Source: a virus. From it: a stretch of DNA of 64,000 nucleotides. The position numbers and the translations under genes are program-made. Location of the stretch: the IMG/VR virus record IMGVR_UViG_3300045922_000503, positions 35,250 through 99,249 of that record, one strand, 5' to 3'. Under the pieces are notes generated by a model. It was given only the letters and a program-made list of their open reading frames with translations. It did no database searches and was not told where the DNA came from. Shown here piece by piece: positions 18,514 through 28,321 of this stretch. Within the stretch, counting starts at the first letter, position 1; every line of letters starts with the position of its first letter.

Positions 18514-18703
18514 GCCGATGTCGTCTTTGCCCCTCAGACGCCATGCCCCCGTCCGTTAGAAACTTCTCGGCGGTATCCCTTAGACTCGGGTCCGCCTCTT
18601 CGACGCACCCTCCCCAGCCGTCTGCGTAGTAGCCCGGACATGCTCGTTGCTCGTGCGCTCCTCTGGGTGTAGATGGAGGTAGACTACCTGCCCCCCGCCG
18701 TGG
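18491..18703 (-). pseudogene. Possible gene remnant without a start codon
   Basis: A 70-codon minus-strand frame with protein-like content (for example CPGYYADGWGGCVEEADP) runs from an upstream stop to a TAA inside the hairpin loop at 18468-18513, but it has no ATG, GTG or TTG except a Met late in the frame. It may be a decayed gene whose terminator survives. The rest of the 346-nt gap 18386-18731 holds the motif at 18432 and nothing else recognised. Confidence 0.25.
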
Positions 18704-18731
18704 CTATGGCCATTCTCAGCAGGAGACGCCC

Positions 18732-20426
18732 GTGAGAACCAGAATCAGAGTGGCTAAGATCCTAGACGTCGACCCGGCGAAGTTCACCGCTACGATTCAG
18801 TACTTGGGCTCCGAGGGTGTGGTGGGAGATGTCCCCATCAGTTCCCCCTTCCTCGACATCGAGGGAGGGGCGCACAGCGGGGGGATGCCGAGGGCTGGAT
18901 CCTTCTACTTGGTCGTGTTTCCGGAGAACGCTTCTCAGCCGGTGGTGTGGGGAGGATACCCGCTCCCCACCCCCGATGTCGGGCAGGCAGAGGGGATGGA
19001 AGACCGCGAAAGCGCCGCAGGCCCCCGAGACGACTTCTCCAGCTCCAGGGCTTTCATGGCTCCAGGGGACCAAGGCCTGTTCGGGTATGATGGAGCCAAG
19101 GTGGCACTCAGGTCTTCTGGCGTGCTAGAGCTATTCATGGATGAGATGTGCTGGACCCGGTACTTCATGGACCAGCACGCCATCCGGAGCATGGCCCGAG
19201 CGGTGATGCACTCCGGATGGTGGGGAGCTGTCGAGGGCTTCGTCCTCGACGACAACCTGGCGGAAGACGCAGAAGGGGCGCCCACGGGGGCGAGAGTCAT
19301 CATCAAGAACAGGACTCAGGGCGCAGCGCACGTTCTCATGGAGGCAGGGTCCATCCCGGACGAGGCTGGCGTGCAGCTCGCTGGCGTACCCGTACAGGAT
19401 CAGGGGACTCTGTCCGAGGTTTGCATGCGTCTTCTGGTGTACGACCAGGAGACCGCTGACGCCTACCATGACATGGGGCAGTTCCCGCCGGCTGAGCAGG
19501 CTCGGGTCATGATCAAGGTCGACCAGGAGGGCAACTCCCAGGTGCGCCTCATGGGCATGCTTGACCTCATGGTGAAGAGGCTCCTGCTCTCTGTAGAGGA
19601 ACGCGTCGTGGCTGAAGTGCACGGGGCCACGCAGATGATTCTCAACGGGTTGGACATTGAGTCATCCGCGGATGCCCGTGTCGTTTCCGACACCGGCATC
19701 CTTCTCAAGAGCCGGGGGGACGTCCGCATCAGGGCGAGGCGCTTCATCGTCGAGGCGCTCAACGACATCATCGCAACAGAGGGTGCCTGGGGCGTGGACG
19801 CCGGGGGAGCAGTGAGCATCGCCGGCGCCAGCGGGCTCAACCTGCGCTCGGGCCGGGATCTGACGGTCACTGCAGCAGGAGACCGTGCGGACTCCACGGC
19901 AGGGCGCCTCGATGTGCTGGTGTCAGGCCAGGGGCCGCCGTCGTGGAAGACTACAGACACCCCTACGCACAGGACTAGGCTCAGAGAGGGCAAGATGGTG
20001 CTGGAGACTCACAAGGGCTCCGTGGAAATGAAGCTCAACCCCTCCGGGTCTCCGGCCGCGCCGCCCCTATCCGCCATCCGCATCGTCGGGGATCCGACCC
20101 AGCCACACCTGTTAGGGCGTGTTGAGGTCTTGGCCGGCATCCTGGGCACGGGGCTCGTCGCAGATGTCTCCGGCCTCGTCAGCGTCGGCAACGTTGCCGG
20201 AGGCGTACTCATTGACCCTACAGGTCGGGTGCAGCTGGGACTCAGACAAGGCGTGGTGGGGAACGTCGTGACCAGCACCAGCCATCTGGACTACATGACT
20301 GGGCTTCCGCTGAGAGGTGCCCCCGAGGTCGTAGTGGTCAGTGCTCTTCCGGGCATCCCTGCACCCGGCGTCCCGGTAGTCCCGCCGCTCCCCTTCATCC
20401 CTACTCCTGACCTGATCGGCGCATGA
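18732..20426 (+). CDS. Probable baseplate spike protein
   Basis: 564 residues. The first about 100 residues look like an OB-fold found at the base of tail spikes (gpV/gp5 type), with short beta strands and the end LVVFPENASQPVVWGGY. After a helical/beta middle comes a repetitive stretch (about 355-395, AVSIAGASGLNLRSGRDL) typical of spike beta-helices, then a Pro-rich tail. This suggests a membrane-puncturing spike at the tail tip. GTG start with AGGAG 7 nt upstream. Its stop overlaps the next ATG (ATGA). It is the first gene of the large-protein block. Family assignment is by fold pattern only. Confidence 0.55.
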   Translation: MRTRIRVAKILDVDPAKFTATIQYLGSEGVVGDVPISSPFLDIEGGAHSGGMPRAGSFYLVVFPENASQPVVWGGYPLPTPDVGQAEGMEDRESAAGPRDDFSSSRAFMAPGDQGLFGYDGAKVALRSSGVLELFMDEMCWTRYFMDQHAIRSMARAVMHSGWWGAVEGFVLDDNLAEDAEGAPTGARVIIKNRTQGAAHVLMEAGSIPDEAGVQLAGVPVQDQGTLSEVCMRLLVYDQETADAYHDMGQFPPAEQARVMIKVDQEGNSQVRLMGMLDLMVKRLLLSVEERVVAEVHGATQMILNGLDIESSADARVVSDTGILLKSRGDVRIRARRFIVEALNDIIATEGAWGVDAGGAVSIAGASGLNLRSGRDLTVTAAGDRADSTAGRLDVLVSGQGPPSWKTTDTPTHRTRLREGKMVLETHKGSVEMKLNPSGSPAAPPLSAIRIVGDPTQPHLLGRVEVLAGILGTGLVADVSGLVSVGNVAGGVLIDPTGRVQLGLRQGVVGNVVTSTSHLDYMTGLPLRGAPEVVVVSALPGIPAPGVPVVPPLPFIPTPDLIGA

Positions 20427-23400
20427 CAGCACCACTTCGATGGGATCAGGCCGGCGGTGACATCGGCAACCCAGCTGCCCTGCGGGCCGTCATCGGCGGC
20501 CTGCAACAGGCGAGGGACGCGCTTGAAGCGTCCCGCATCCCTGCTCAGATTGTCGCCACGCTGGCAGAGGTGCAGTACTGGCTCGACCTTGCCATGACGC
20601 TGGCCTCGGGGCAGCGGGTCATAGGCATTGCACTGGGTCAGATCCTGATCGACCTCGTTCGGCCCTACCTCAGCGACGGTGCGTACATCCTGGCTCACAC
20701 CAATGTCGCGGATGTCATTCAGCAGCGGGGACTCAGGACTCTGTTGCAGCACGGGCAGGATCCCTTTGCAACCGCAGGGGACCCGCCGCCCTACGCAGGC
20801 GATGTGTTCACAGACCCGCAGTCCCGCCTTCTTGCTGGCGTGCGTGGCAGTTTCTCCTTCGCTCGACAGGTGCGTCGCGTCTCATCTCCCTTGGCACGCA
20901 ACCCTGTTGTCCAGGAGATCCTGACCACCCTAGCCGGAGAGCCACAGCAGAACTTTGACACCTGGCTGCAGGACTTTCTGAACGCGTTCTACGACGAAGC
21001 TGACCCCCTGCGCCCGGTGCTGTACGAGAGCACTGGTCCTCTGACTCCCGGGCAGAGATTCGAGGTTGGTCCCCCGGAGTTCGGCGGGTATATCTTCACC
21101 GTGGAGACAACGGACCCTACTGTGCTGTTTCGCACACTCGGGCAACTGAGGGACTTGTTCCGGACGAGCTCCCCGTCTTTTGTCAACCCGATCTCCATCA
21201 TTCCGCTGGGGGAGGACGAGGAGTACGACTGGAGGCGGGACCTTGCGAACTTCGCCATGTTCAGAGGGCCAGCAAGAGAGCGAATCCGCATGGTGAGCTC
21301 CACGCCGGACTTCCAGCGCCTCTCCACCGCCGACCTGATGCCGCTGGTCGACAGATTCGCCAACCTGCTCAACATCGCGGCTGGATTCGTCGGACCTCCG
21401 CTGCTGGTCAACGTCAACCTCGACTCCATCATCCAGAGTCTGACAGAAACGTACCTGCGCATCCTTCGTATGCTCGACCTGATCATCAGCACCCTGACGC
21501 AGCTTCAAATGCTGCTGTCTGTGCCAGGGGTCAGCATGCTTCGGATCCCGCTCTCCCGCGCCAGCCTCGACAACTTCGTCGCCGACATCTACCGAGCGTC
21601 AAGCACCAGAGACGATCTAGTCCGAGTCGAGGCAACTCCTCCGCTGTTCCGTGAAGGGGCCGTAGACGACCCTACCGTTGAGAACCCTACCGAGTTGGCA
21701 ATCGCCGGTATGCCAGTCGCGTTCGCCAACAGGGCTGTCGACAACTTCCGTCGCACCTGGGCCCGAGGGACGCTCATCCGGGACCGCCGTGTAGAGCAGG
21801 TCCACGGGTCCTATGTGGGCCGGGGCACCATCATGCGACGAAGCGAGGCCCAACGCATTGCAGCTGCCGTGCCCGAGTTTCGGTTCGGGCCCGTCCACAA
21901 CCTGCTCGTGGGGGGTTTGGGAGTCTTCTACCAGCGAGGCCCCCTGTCTCAGTTCCTTGACGGCCTCTTCAACAGAAGCCGGCGCGGGGGAGGTACGGAA
22001 GAGGACCCAGCTTCACCTGAAGACATTGTCGACGAGCTTCGGCAAGTGCAGTCCGCGCTGTCCTCCGCAGTCACTGCTTCTATCCCCCGGCTTAGCGCGG
22101 CCCCGACAGCTCCTGCAGGGTCGCGGGCCAGCGTGGCGGCAGCGCGGGGGCCTGGCAGGGATTCCTTCAGGCTCGATGACCAAGAGACAGACAGGTTCTC
22201 CGACTCGGGCCGCGCCGCCGGCGCGGAGGACGGAGCGGCAGCAGCACAGTTATCCTCCCCTTTGGGGGTGGTGTCGAGGCCTGCCGTAGACACGGCAGTC
22301 TCGGGGGCAGGCACTGGCTTCAGGCGTTGGGGAGCTGTGGCGGTAGACGCTGCCTCAGGGGCAGACCCCGGCACAGACGCCAACGTGGTCGTTGCGGGGT
22401 CTTGGCGACGAGTCGGCAGGATGCTGCCTGAGCGCCCAGATCTTGAGGTTCCGGCTGTCACTGGAGACGGCCCCCCTCTCGGGGCTCCGGGAGGACCCGA
22501 CGACGTTCCTGCGTCGGGGCGGGTCGCGTCGCGCCTGTGGAAACACAGCGCTGTCTCTCAGGTCATCAGCGTGACCGGGGCCAGCTTGGACGGCCCGGTG
22601 CTGACCTGCCCTGGGTTTGGCCCTGCGTTCAGTATGCCGGACAACCCTGGCGCGGGGGATTACCTTTTGGCGGTAGATCTGCGGCTTCGTATTGAGGCGA
22701 CAGCGGAAGAAGTCCGCGTCCGTACGTCGTTGGTCAAGGTGCTTGGCGCCGATCGGTACCTGCTGTCCCACTGCCCGCCCTCTCCCCCTCTCGCCACGCT
22801 GCTCGGGATCACAGTCGTCGAGCGGGCCGACAACTTCCACCCCGCAGACGAGTACCTGGAGGTCGACGCAAGCGGTATGTCTCCAGACGACGTGCTGGCG
22901 GTCTCCGCGTGCGGCCGAAAGGTTCCTCGACCTGGCTTTGCCACCGCCGCTGCCGCAGAAGATGATCGAATCGGCGTGCTCTCCGCTTCCATCATCGTGG
23001 GGACGTACGTCGCCGCAACTTCTCCGGCACTTCCTTCTTCAATGACAGGCCCCTTGGGAGTGCTGGCAGGGCCAGTGAACTCCCCCACGCAGTCTCTGTC
23101 GACATCTTGGGCGACGGGGTCCAAGGTCCGAAGCTGGTCACCAGACGGAGAGCCATCCCCCAGCACAGACCGGCGCATCGCTGCCTCGCAGACGCCTATC
23201 ACGCAGTGGCGGTTCTCTGGAAACTGGGCAAGCGCCATGGCAGTGCTTCCCCTGGCGGGAGGAGTGGTCCTTGGAGCTGGATCTCCCGCCGTGAACGCGC
23301 TGGTCTATGCCCCCTCGAACCCGGCCACTGGCAACCTCTCCACGCTCGGGGCGGTAGTAACTGTTCGGGTGGGCGGGGAGACAACGTGGTCTGGTCCTCT

Positions 23401-24346
23401 TGGGGAAGCGCTGGACGTAGTCCCCCGGACGTCGCATGGGTTCGCTGCGGAGGACCCGGTGACAGTCCTTCAGTGGAAGAGCAGTCTGCCCTTCGACCTT
23501 GCAGGGGCGACCGCTACGGTATGGCTGCCGTCGCGAGACGCCCTGACAGCCACCCCAGGCGCACTCCTCGCCGTCGTGTCGGCCGAGGTAGGGGTGGAGG
23601 TCGAGGAGTTTCGCTCGAGCCAGACTAACCAGGCCGCGTGGGAGCGGCTCCCCTCTACGGTCACGGTAGGGGCGGTGCCTCCGACCCCAGAAGCGGCTGT
23701 CGCCGCCGGGGCTGCCCACAGGCACGCAGACCGGCTCTGGGTGCCAGCTGGCGGCCTTCGAGGTACAGACGTGTTTGCCGGGTCCCCTGCAGGCAATGGC
23801 CGGAGATGGTCCGTGTGCGTCCGGTCCCCAGCGCACTCCGCATCATGGCCGGCAGGCACCCACAGGGTCCTGACCTTGCAGGACAGCTACGTGGACGTGC
23901 AGATCCCTCAGCAGGGAGCCCCTGTCTTCCGCCTAGGAGTTGATGAGAGCGCGGTCTTGTTCCAGGAGATGGAAGTGCCGCTTCGCCCACAGGACTACCT
24001 GCACGTAGGCGTTCGCACAGGCCTGGCAGATCAGGGCCAGTACCGCTGGGGCCTGTTCCTGATGGTGTCAGACCGCACAGACCCGGAGGATGAAGACGCG
24101 AACGTTCTCTGGCAGGCGGAGGTGCTGTCGGACGAGACGCAGAGCGAGCCTATCCTCTCAAGAGCGTGCGAGGGCGGTTCCGTCCTGATGGGAGCGCTGT
24201 ACCCTCTGGGGGAGGACCCGGACGTCAGTGGACACCCTGCCACCTCGCTGGTATCGTCAGACGCGACGCCGGCACTCTCTCATAGCAGCCGGTCTGCCCT
24301 TAGCTGGGTCGTCTACGCAACCCGTACTGTGATCCTCGAGGACTGA
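20423..24346 (+). CDS. Large virion structural protein, probably baseplate or tail fibre
   Basis: 1307 residues, no family recognised. The N-terminal 500 residues are mixed and rich in hydrophobic helices. A low-complexity Ala/Gly/Ser/Asp linker spans about 515-700. The C-terminal 600 residues are beta-rich and Val/Ser/Gly/Pro-heavy, like receptor-binding or baseplate beta domains. It is coupled to the spike gene by an ATGA overlap, with the next gene 2 nt downstream. A baseplate wedge or fibre role fits size and position but is inference. Confidence 0.6.
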   Translation: MTAPLRWDQAGGDIGNPAALRAVIGGLQQARDALEASRIPAQIVATLAEVQYWLDLAMTLASGQRVIGIALGQILIDLVRPYLSDGAYILAHTNVADVIQQRGLRTLLQHGQDPFATAGDPPPYAGDVFTDPQSRLLAGVRGSFSFARQVRRVSSPLARNPVVQEILTTLAGEPQQNFDTWLQDFLNAFYDEADPLRPVLYESTGPLTPGQRFEVGPPEFGGYIFTVETTDPTVLFRTLGQLRDLFRTSSPSFVNPISIIPLGEDEEYDWRRDLANFAMFRGPARERIRMVSSTPDFQRLSTADLMPLVDRFANLLNIAAGFVGPPLLVNVNLDSIIQSLTETYLRILRMLDLIISTLTQLQMLLSVPGVSMLRIPLSRASLDNFVADIYRASSTRDDLVRVEATPPLFREGAVDDPTVENPTELAIAGMPVAFANRAVDNFRRTWARGTLIRDRRVEQVHGSYVGRGTIMRRSEAQRIAAAVPEFRFGPVHNLLVGGLGVFYQRGPLSQFLDGLFNRSRRGGGTEEDPASPEDIVDELRQVQSALSSAVTASIPRLSAAPTAPAGSRASVAAARGPGRDSFRLDDQETDRFSDSGRAAGAEDGAAAAQLSSPLGVVSRPAVDTAVSGAGTGFRRWGAVAVDAASGADPGTDANVVVAGSWRRVGRMLPERPDLEVPAVTGDGPPLGAPGGPDDVPASGRVASRLWKHSAVSQVISVTGASLDGPVLTCPGFGPAFSMPDNPGAGDYLLAVDLRLRIEATAEEVRVRTSLVKVLGADRYLLSHCPPSPPLATLLGITVVERADNFHPADEYLEVDASGMSPDDVLAVSACGRKVPRPGFATAAAAEDDRIGVLSASIIVGTYVAATSPALPSSMTGPLGVLAGPVNSPTQSLSTSWATGSKVRSWSPDGEPSPSTDRRIAASQTPITQWRFSGNWASAMAVLPLAGGVVLGAGSPAVNALVYAPSNPATGNLSTLGAVVTVRVGGETTWSGPLGEALDVVPRTSHGFAAEDPVTVLQWKSSLPFDLAGATATVWLPSRDALTATPGALLAVVSAEVGVEVEEFRSSQTNQAAWERLPSTVTVGAVPPTPEAAVAAGAAHRHADRLWVPAGGLRGTDVFAGSPAGNGRRWSVCVRSPAHSASWPAGTHRVLTLQDSYVDVQIPQQGAPVFRLGVDESAVLFQEMEVPLRPQDYLHVGVRTGLADQGQYRWGLFLMVSDRTDPEDEDANVLWQAEVLSDETQSEPILSRACEGGSVLMGALYPLGEDPDVSGHPATSLVSSDATPALSHSSRSALSWVVYATRTVILED

Positions 24347-24348
24347 CA

Positions 24349-26607
24349 ATGCTCAGGCTCCGTGACTACGCCGCATCCTTTCTCCCCCGCACGAAGACGT
24401 CTCAGTACCACCGCGTCGACATGGGGGAGAGCGTCGAATCCTGGGGGCAAAGGGCGGGGGAATCGCTCCGACGCCAGCACCCGTGGACGGGCAAGTACGA
24501 TGTTCGGGTCGAGATTACGACCACGGACGACGTGGCCAACGCCATCGGGTACTTCTACCTTCTGCCCCGGCAGATCCCCCCGAATATGATCGGCATGGAC
24601 ACCCTGCCATCCGTGCGGGTGCCCATCATCATCGCAGACCGCAAACTTCTCCCTCTGGACACCTACATTCACCAAGAGACGTTCCTTCCGCTCAGTGAAG
24701 ACCGGGTGCGCTCGATTCTGTCCACTGGTGACATCTTCATGCCGGTCACCCACCACGAGGTCGAGCAGATCCGCGACGCAGAGCTCGGCCTGCGCGGGGT
24801 ATCTTCCTCTTCCGTCTTCGGAGGAGCGGGCGGCATGCTGCTGGGGCACTCCGTCAAGTCGGCGTCCGTGAGCATGGAGACCGCCGAGCGGCTTGGAATG
24901 GGGCACTTGCTGGCCTGGGCGCGAGAGCTTCCATCCAGCCACGTGCTCAACGACGTCCTGACGCCGGAGGAGGCGGGCAACCCATGGGTCCGCGCGCAGG
25001 TGCACGCCAAGACAAGCTCGGCGGCTCAGAACATTCCTTTCTCCGCAGAAGACAGCATTCGGGTCTGGGCGCGCAACGCCAACAGCCCCAGCCGGATGCA
25101 GCCGCTGCTGGAGAAGATGAGCCAGCTTCGTGGCTATGAGGTCCGGCGCTCTGGCGTCGACGGAGTGATGTCGTACCGGCCCATCTGGGCAGTGTCCCCA
25201 GTCGACGGCAAAGCGGGCTACGGGGACTGGACCAAGACCTCCATGGCCCGACTTTCCGAGTTGGTCGGACCCAGCTCGCTGGAGCGCGCCCTACCCGTGC
25301 TGGCGGAAATCGGCCAGACCACCATCCCGTGCCCTGAATCGGACACGACTACCCCCCTGCGTGACCTCACTGTTCAGCTGCTGCAGCACGAGCGCGACGC
25401 GGACCTCTGGCTCAAGACGTCGGCGGTAGCCATTCCCGAATCCTCTATCCGCCGGGGAGACGTAGTCCTGTTCGAGGAGGGAGAGTCGAAGTTCTTTCCC
25501 GGCATCAAGATCAGCCAGGTGTTCGGCAACGGGACGTCAGGCGCGACTTACGTCCTAGACGTCTCGACAGAGACCCCTGTCCTACGTGAGGCCCACAGTA
25601 CACTGCGCCCGCTGCTGGTTGCTGGCACAGCCAAGCTCTCCGCCATTCACGCCCCAGCCGGCACCCTTCTAGGTTACAGAAAGGACACGGGTGAGTTGGT
25701 AGCAGCTTTCCTGGACCCCCGCGTGATGACCAAGACATCGTCAGGAGCCACGGCAGCCCTGAAGGACGGCGCTGGGTCTGTGACTCTGACAGGCCCCAGT
25801 AGTGGAGTCATTCAGGCAGGAGGTTGGACGCTGCACGTTGATGACGTCTGTGACGTGGTGTCTGTCCCGTCGACCAAGACGTCGGCCTTCGCGGACAAGT
25901 ACCAAGGGCTGACGCATGCGCTGGCCCGCGCGAAGTCCTCTGCGGCACTGCTCGCCGAGGTACAGCCAAAGCTGCGCTTCATGACCTTCAACGCGAAGGA
26001 CGGCACGTTCAACTTCGACACCGACCTGCCCCTAGAGTACCTCTCTCGCGGAAGCGTGAAGGGGTCCAGTGCCCCCGAAGCAGCGGCGACGCTGCTCTGT
26101 ATGGGCATGGGCGCGCACGATGCCCTGGCCTGCGTCAAGCTCGCTGCCGAAGAAGGCAGGAGCCTTTTCCGGTTCTCAGACGCCCCCCTGCGAGCGCAGG
26201 AGGTTCTGCGGAATGGCGACGCGGCCCTTCGAGCGGTCATCGAGACAGCCGAGAGCGTGGCGGAGAAAATCAGCATGGCTCGGGGCGCTGCTACGTCGGC
26301 TACTCTTCAAGCTCTGGCCGTCATGGCGACCTATGACAGCAGCGTGCTCGCGAAGACGAGCTCCACCGGCTCTGGAACGTCACTGGACGTATTGTTGTCT
26401 CTGGACTTCCTGAGCAGGGACAACATTCTGAAGTTCGCCAACTTTCTGCCTATCATCGAGCAGTGCCAGGGGTACCTCTGCGCCCTGCGCATCGCCAGTC
26501 GACTTGGCCTTGACGAAGTCTCCGAATCAGCGTGTACCAGTGCCATTGACTCCATGGAGCCCATCATCTTCGGGCTCAGGTCGATTAGGCACGTACTTCG
26601 GAGCTGA
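24349..26607 (+). CDS. Virion-associated protein with seven Lys-Thr-Ser motifs
   Basis: 752 residues, no family recognised. Lys-Thr-Ser appears seven times across the length (in RTKTSQ, AKTSSA, TKTSMA, LKTSAV, TKTSSG, TKTSAF, AKTSST), far more than chance would give. The N-terminus MLRLRDYAASFL weakly recalls the cassette tag. The first half is mixed alpha/beta; the C-terminal 200 residues are helical and Ala-rich. It sits between the probable baseplate protein and the genes before terminase. A portal was considered from size and place, but no portal feature was seen. Confidence 0.65.
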   Translation: MLRLRDYAASFLPRTKTSQYHRVDMGESVESWGQRAGESLRRQHPWTGKYDVRVEITTTDDVANAIGYFYLLPRQIPPNMIGMDTLPSVRVPIIIADRKLLPLDTYIHQETFLPLSEDRVRSILSTGDIFMPVTHHEVEQIRDAELGLRGVSSSSVFGGAGGMLLGHSVKSASVSMETAERLGMGHLLAWARELPSSHVLNDVLTPEEAGNPWVRAQVHAKTSSAAQNIPFSAEDSIRVWARNANSPSRMQPLLEKMSQLRGYEVRRSGVDGVMSYRPIWAVSPVDGKAGYGDWTKTSMARLSELVGPSSLERALPVLAEIGQTTIPCPESDTTTPLRDLTVQLLQHERDADLWLKTSAVAIPESSIRRGDVVLFEEGESKFFPGIKISQVFGNGTSGATYVLDVSTETPVLREAHSTLRPLLVAGTAKLSAIHAPAGTLLGYRKDTGELVAAFLDPRVMTKTSSGATAALKDGAGSVTLTGPSSGVIQAGGWTLHVDDVCDVVSVPSTKTSAFADKYQGLTHALARAKSSAALLAEVQPKLRFMTFNAKDGTFNFDTDLPLEYLSRGSVKGSSAPEAAATLLCMGMGAHDALACVKLAAEEGRSLFRFSDAPLRAQEVLRNGDAALRAVIETAESVAEKISMARGAATSATLQALAVMATYDSSVLAKTSSTGSGTSLDVLLSLDFLSRDNILKFANFLPIIEQCQGYLCALRIASRLGLDEVSESACTSAIDSMEPIIFGLRSIRHVLRS

Positions 26608-26609
26608 GG

Positions 26610-27737
26610 ATGGCGAGATCCGCAGGGACGCCCTTTCACATTCAGGTCAAGGCGCTGCTCTACCGAGGGGAGAGCGACGAGGCCATCGAAGCGGTCTTTC
26701 GGCACACCGTTGGCACCGCCATGACGACCTTCATCATGACTGAAGTAGCTGATCTTCGTCGGTGGGGCCGGGTGCCTAACCACATCGAGGCGCAGCAGGG
26801 CGCGCCCGCTACATGGCCCAAGGTCAGTGCGCTGGACGCCCGCCAGTTTGTGGACGTGGCTGACCCAGAGCTCCGCCCTTGGCAGTACGCCTACAGATAC
26901 AACCTGCCTCATTGGGCTACCGCTGCAGGCAAAGCGCAGTGGGGTAGAGCGAGCCAGCTGTGGGCCAATTCAGACGTGAGGCAGCTTCTGTGCACGCTGC
27001 TGCTGTGCAGGGATGTGGACGACAGCAAGGCACTGGCCACCGCCAAGCTCTACTACCCGTACGTGATGTCGCGGTACAATAAGGCCGACGTCTCTGCATT
27101 CCGGACGCTGTACTGGGACTTCTCCGGCTGGAGCATGTCTACGCTTCTCTCGTTCTTGGAAGTCGACGCTGACTTCAAAGGGGCGCGGTACGCGGTCGCC
27201 CTGGGGAAGGAAGCAGCGCTTTTCGCCTTGGGGCTCATCTCCTTGGACATGCGGCATGAGCAGATGTTCCAAGCGGTGCGCAACCACTCCTACCTCCATC
27301 TCACCAAGATGGCGGTGCTGGACGACAGGTTCAACCCTCGGGACTACAAGGAGATGTACGCTGTCTTCCAGTCTGCGGTGCAGTACCTGGACGGCAAGAT
27401 GGACAATGACGAGTTGCCGTTCGAGGAATACGTGAGCAACATGAAGCTCATCGAGGAGGAGGACTTTGCATCCTTGGACGAGATCGTAGCGGGCGCCAGC
27501 CGTGGCGCTGACCAAGAGCTTGTCCTGTTGGCGAGGCGCAACGGTCGCTTGACGGAGTCCGATGCCGCCTACCACATGATCGCAATTGAAAAGGGCGCGT
27601 GGCCGGACCGCCACAGGCAGCACGTCCGTTCTCTTCTGTCTCTTGACGACGAGCCTGAAGACACAGCAGACGTACCGTTGGCCACTCCGGTTCGGAAGGC
27701 TAAGAAAATGGGTACCAAGAGAAGGAGCGCAGGATGA
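26610..27737 (+). CDS. Hypothetical helical protein upstream of terminase
   Basis: 375 residues, unknown family, mostly helical with many aromatic residues and a Lys/Arg-rich C-terminus (VRKAKKMGTKRRSAG) that could contact DNA. It starts 2 nt after the previous stop, and its stop overlaps the next ATG. Its place two genes before the large terminase makes a packaging or head role possible, but nothing identifies it as a small terminase. Confidence 0.65.
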   Translation: MARSAGTPFHIQVKALLYRGESDEAIEAVFRHTVGTAMTTFIMTEVADLRRWGRVPNHIEAQQGAPATWPKVSALDARQFVDVADPELRPWQYAYRYNLPHWATAAGKAQWGRASQLWANSDVRQLLCTLLLCRDVDDSKALATAKLYYPYVMSRYNKADVSAFRTLYWDFSGWSMSTLLSFLEVDADFKGARYAVALGKEAALFALGLISLDMRHEQMFQAVRNHSYLHLTKMAVLDDRFNPRDYKEMYAVFQSAVQYLDGKMDNDELPFEEYVSNMKLIEEEDFASLDEIVAGASRGADQELVLLARRNGRLTESDAAYHMIAIEKGAWPDRHRQHVRSLLSLDDEPEDTADVPLATPVRKAKKMGTKRRSAG

Positions 27738-28321
27738 GCGGAATCATACTGGACAGGACAGGCGCTACGTCCACGGGCCTGAGGAGTGCAGAGGAGATGT
27801 CAAATCTCTTCAACGCAGGGAGTGACATCCTGGATTACCGCCCGGACCTGGCAGCCAGCGTCGTGCAGGTGGACGACAGGTTCGTCGCCACGGGGGCGAT
27901 GGCGAACCTGTCGATGAGCGTGTGGGTGGAGGGCGAGGCTGACGTGTTCATCCAGTTCTTCCCCAAGGATCGAGTCAAGCAGTTCTCCTTCCGTTTGGAG
28001 ACCTTTGCGAGGGACAGCGACCGCATCGCCCAAGAGGTTCTGGTCAACGCCATGGGACGGGAAGCCCGGGCGGTCGCGGACTTCTTCCCTGCCTCGGTAG
28101 GGCACATGAGGGAAGCTGTTGGGGCGCGGGGGCTCAACGGCGGCAGGGCTGCGAGGCACCAGGGGATGGACCTCCATCAGGTCACAGTCCTCGGGTTGTT
28201 TCGTCGGCTGAACACGAAGTCGCTGGCGACGGGTAACAGCCGGTGGGCCGAGGTGACGCTGGAGTTCATCCAGCGTCACGACCGCCTAGCCGGAGAGCTC
28301 CAACAGCGCGTTGGTCAGTGA
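27734..28321 (+). CDS. Hypothetical protein
   Basis: 195 residues, unknown family, mixed alpha/beta, soluble. It is coupled to the previous gene by ATGA. It is the last gene of the block begun at 18732. Its 3' end overlaps the convergent minus gene at 28286 by 36 nt, and two tandem hairpins lie just after its stop. Confidence 0.68.
   Translation: MSGIILDRTGATSTGLRSAEEMSNLFNAGSDILDYRPDLAASVVQVDDRFVATGAMANLSMSVWVEGEADVFIQFFPKDRVKQFSFRLETFARDSDRIAQEVLVNAMGREARAVADFFPASVGHMREAVGARGLNGGRAARHQGMDLHQVTVLGLFRRLNTKSLATGNSRWAEVTLEFIQRHDRLAGELQQRVGQ

Noticed and set aside
24349-26607. Portal protein
   Set aside because: Size and neighbourhood allowed it, but no portal-like stem or wing pattern was seen and the Lys-Thr-Ser repeats do not fit.
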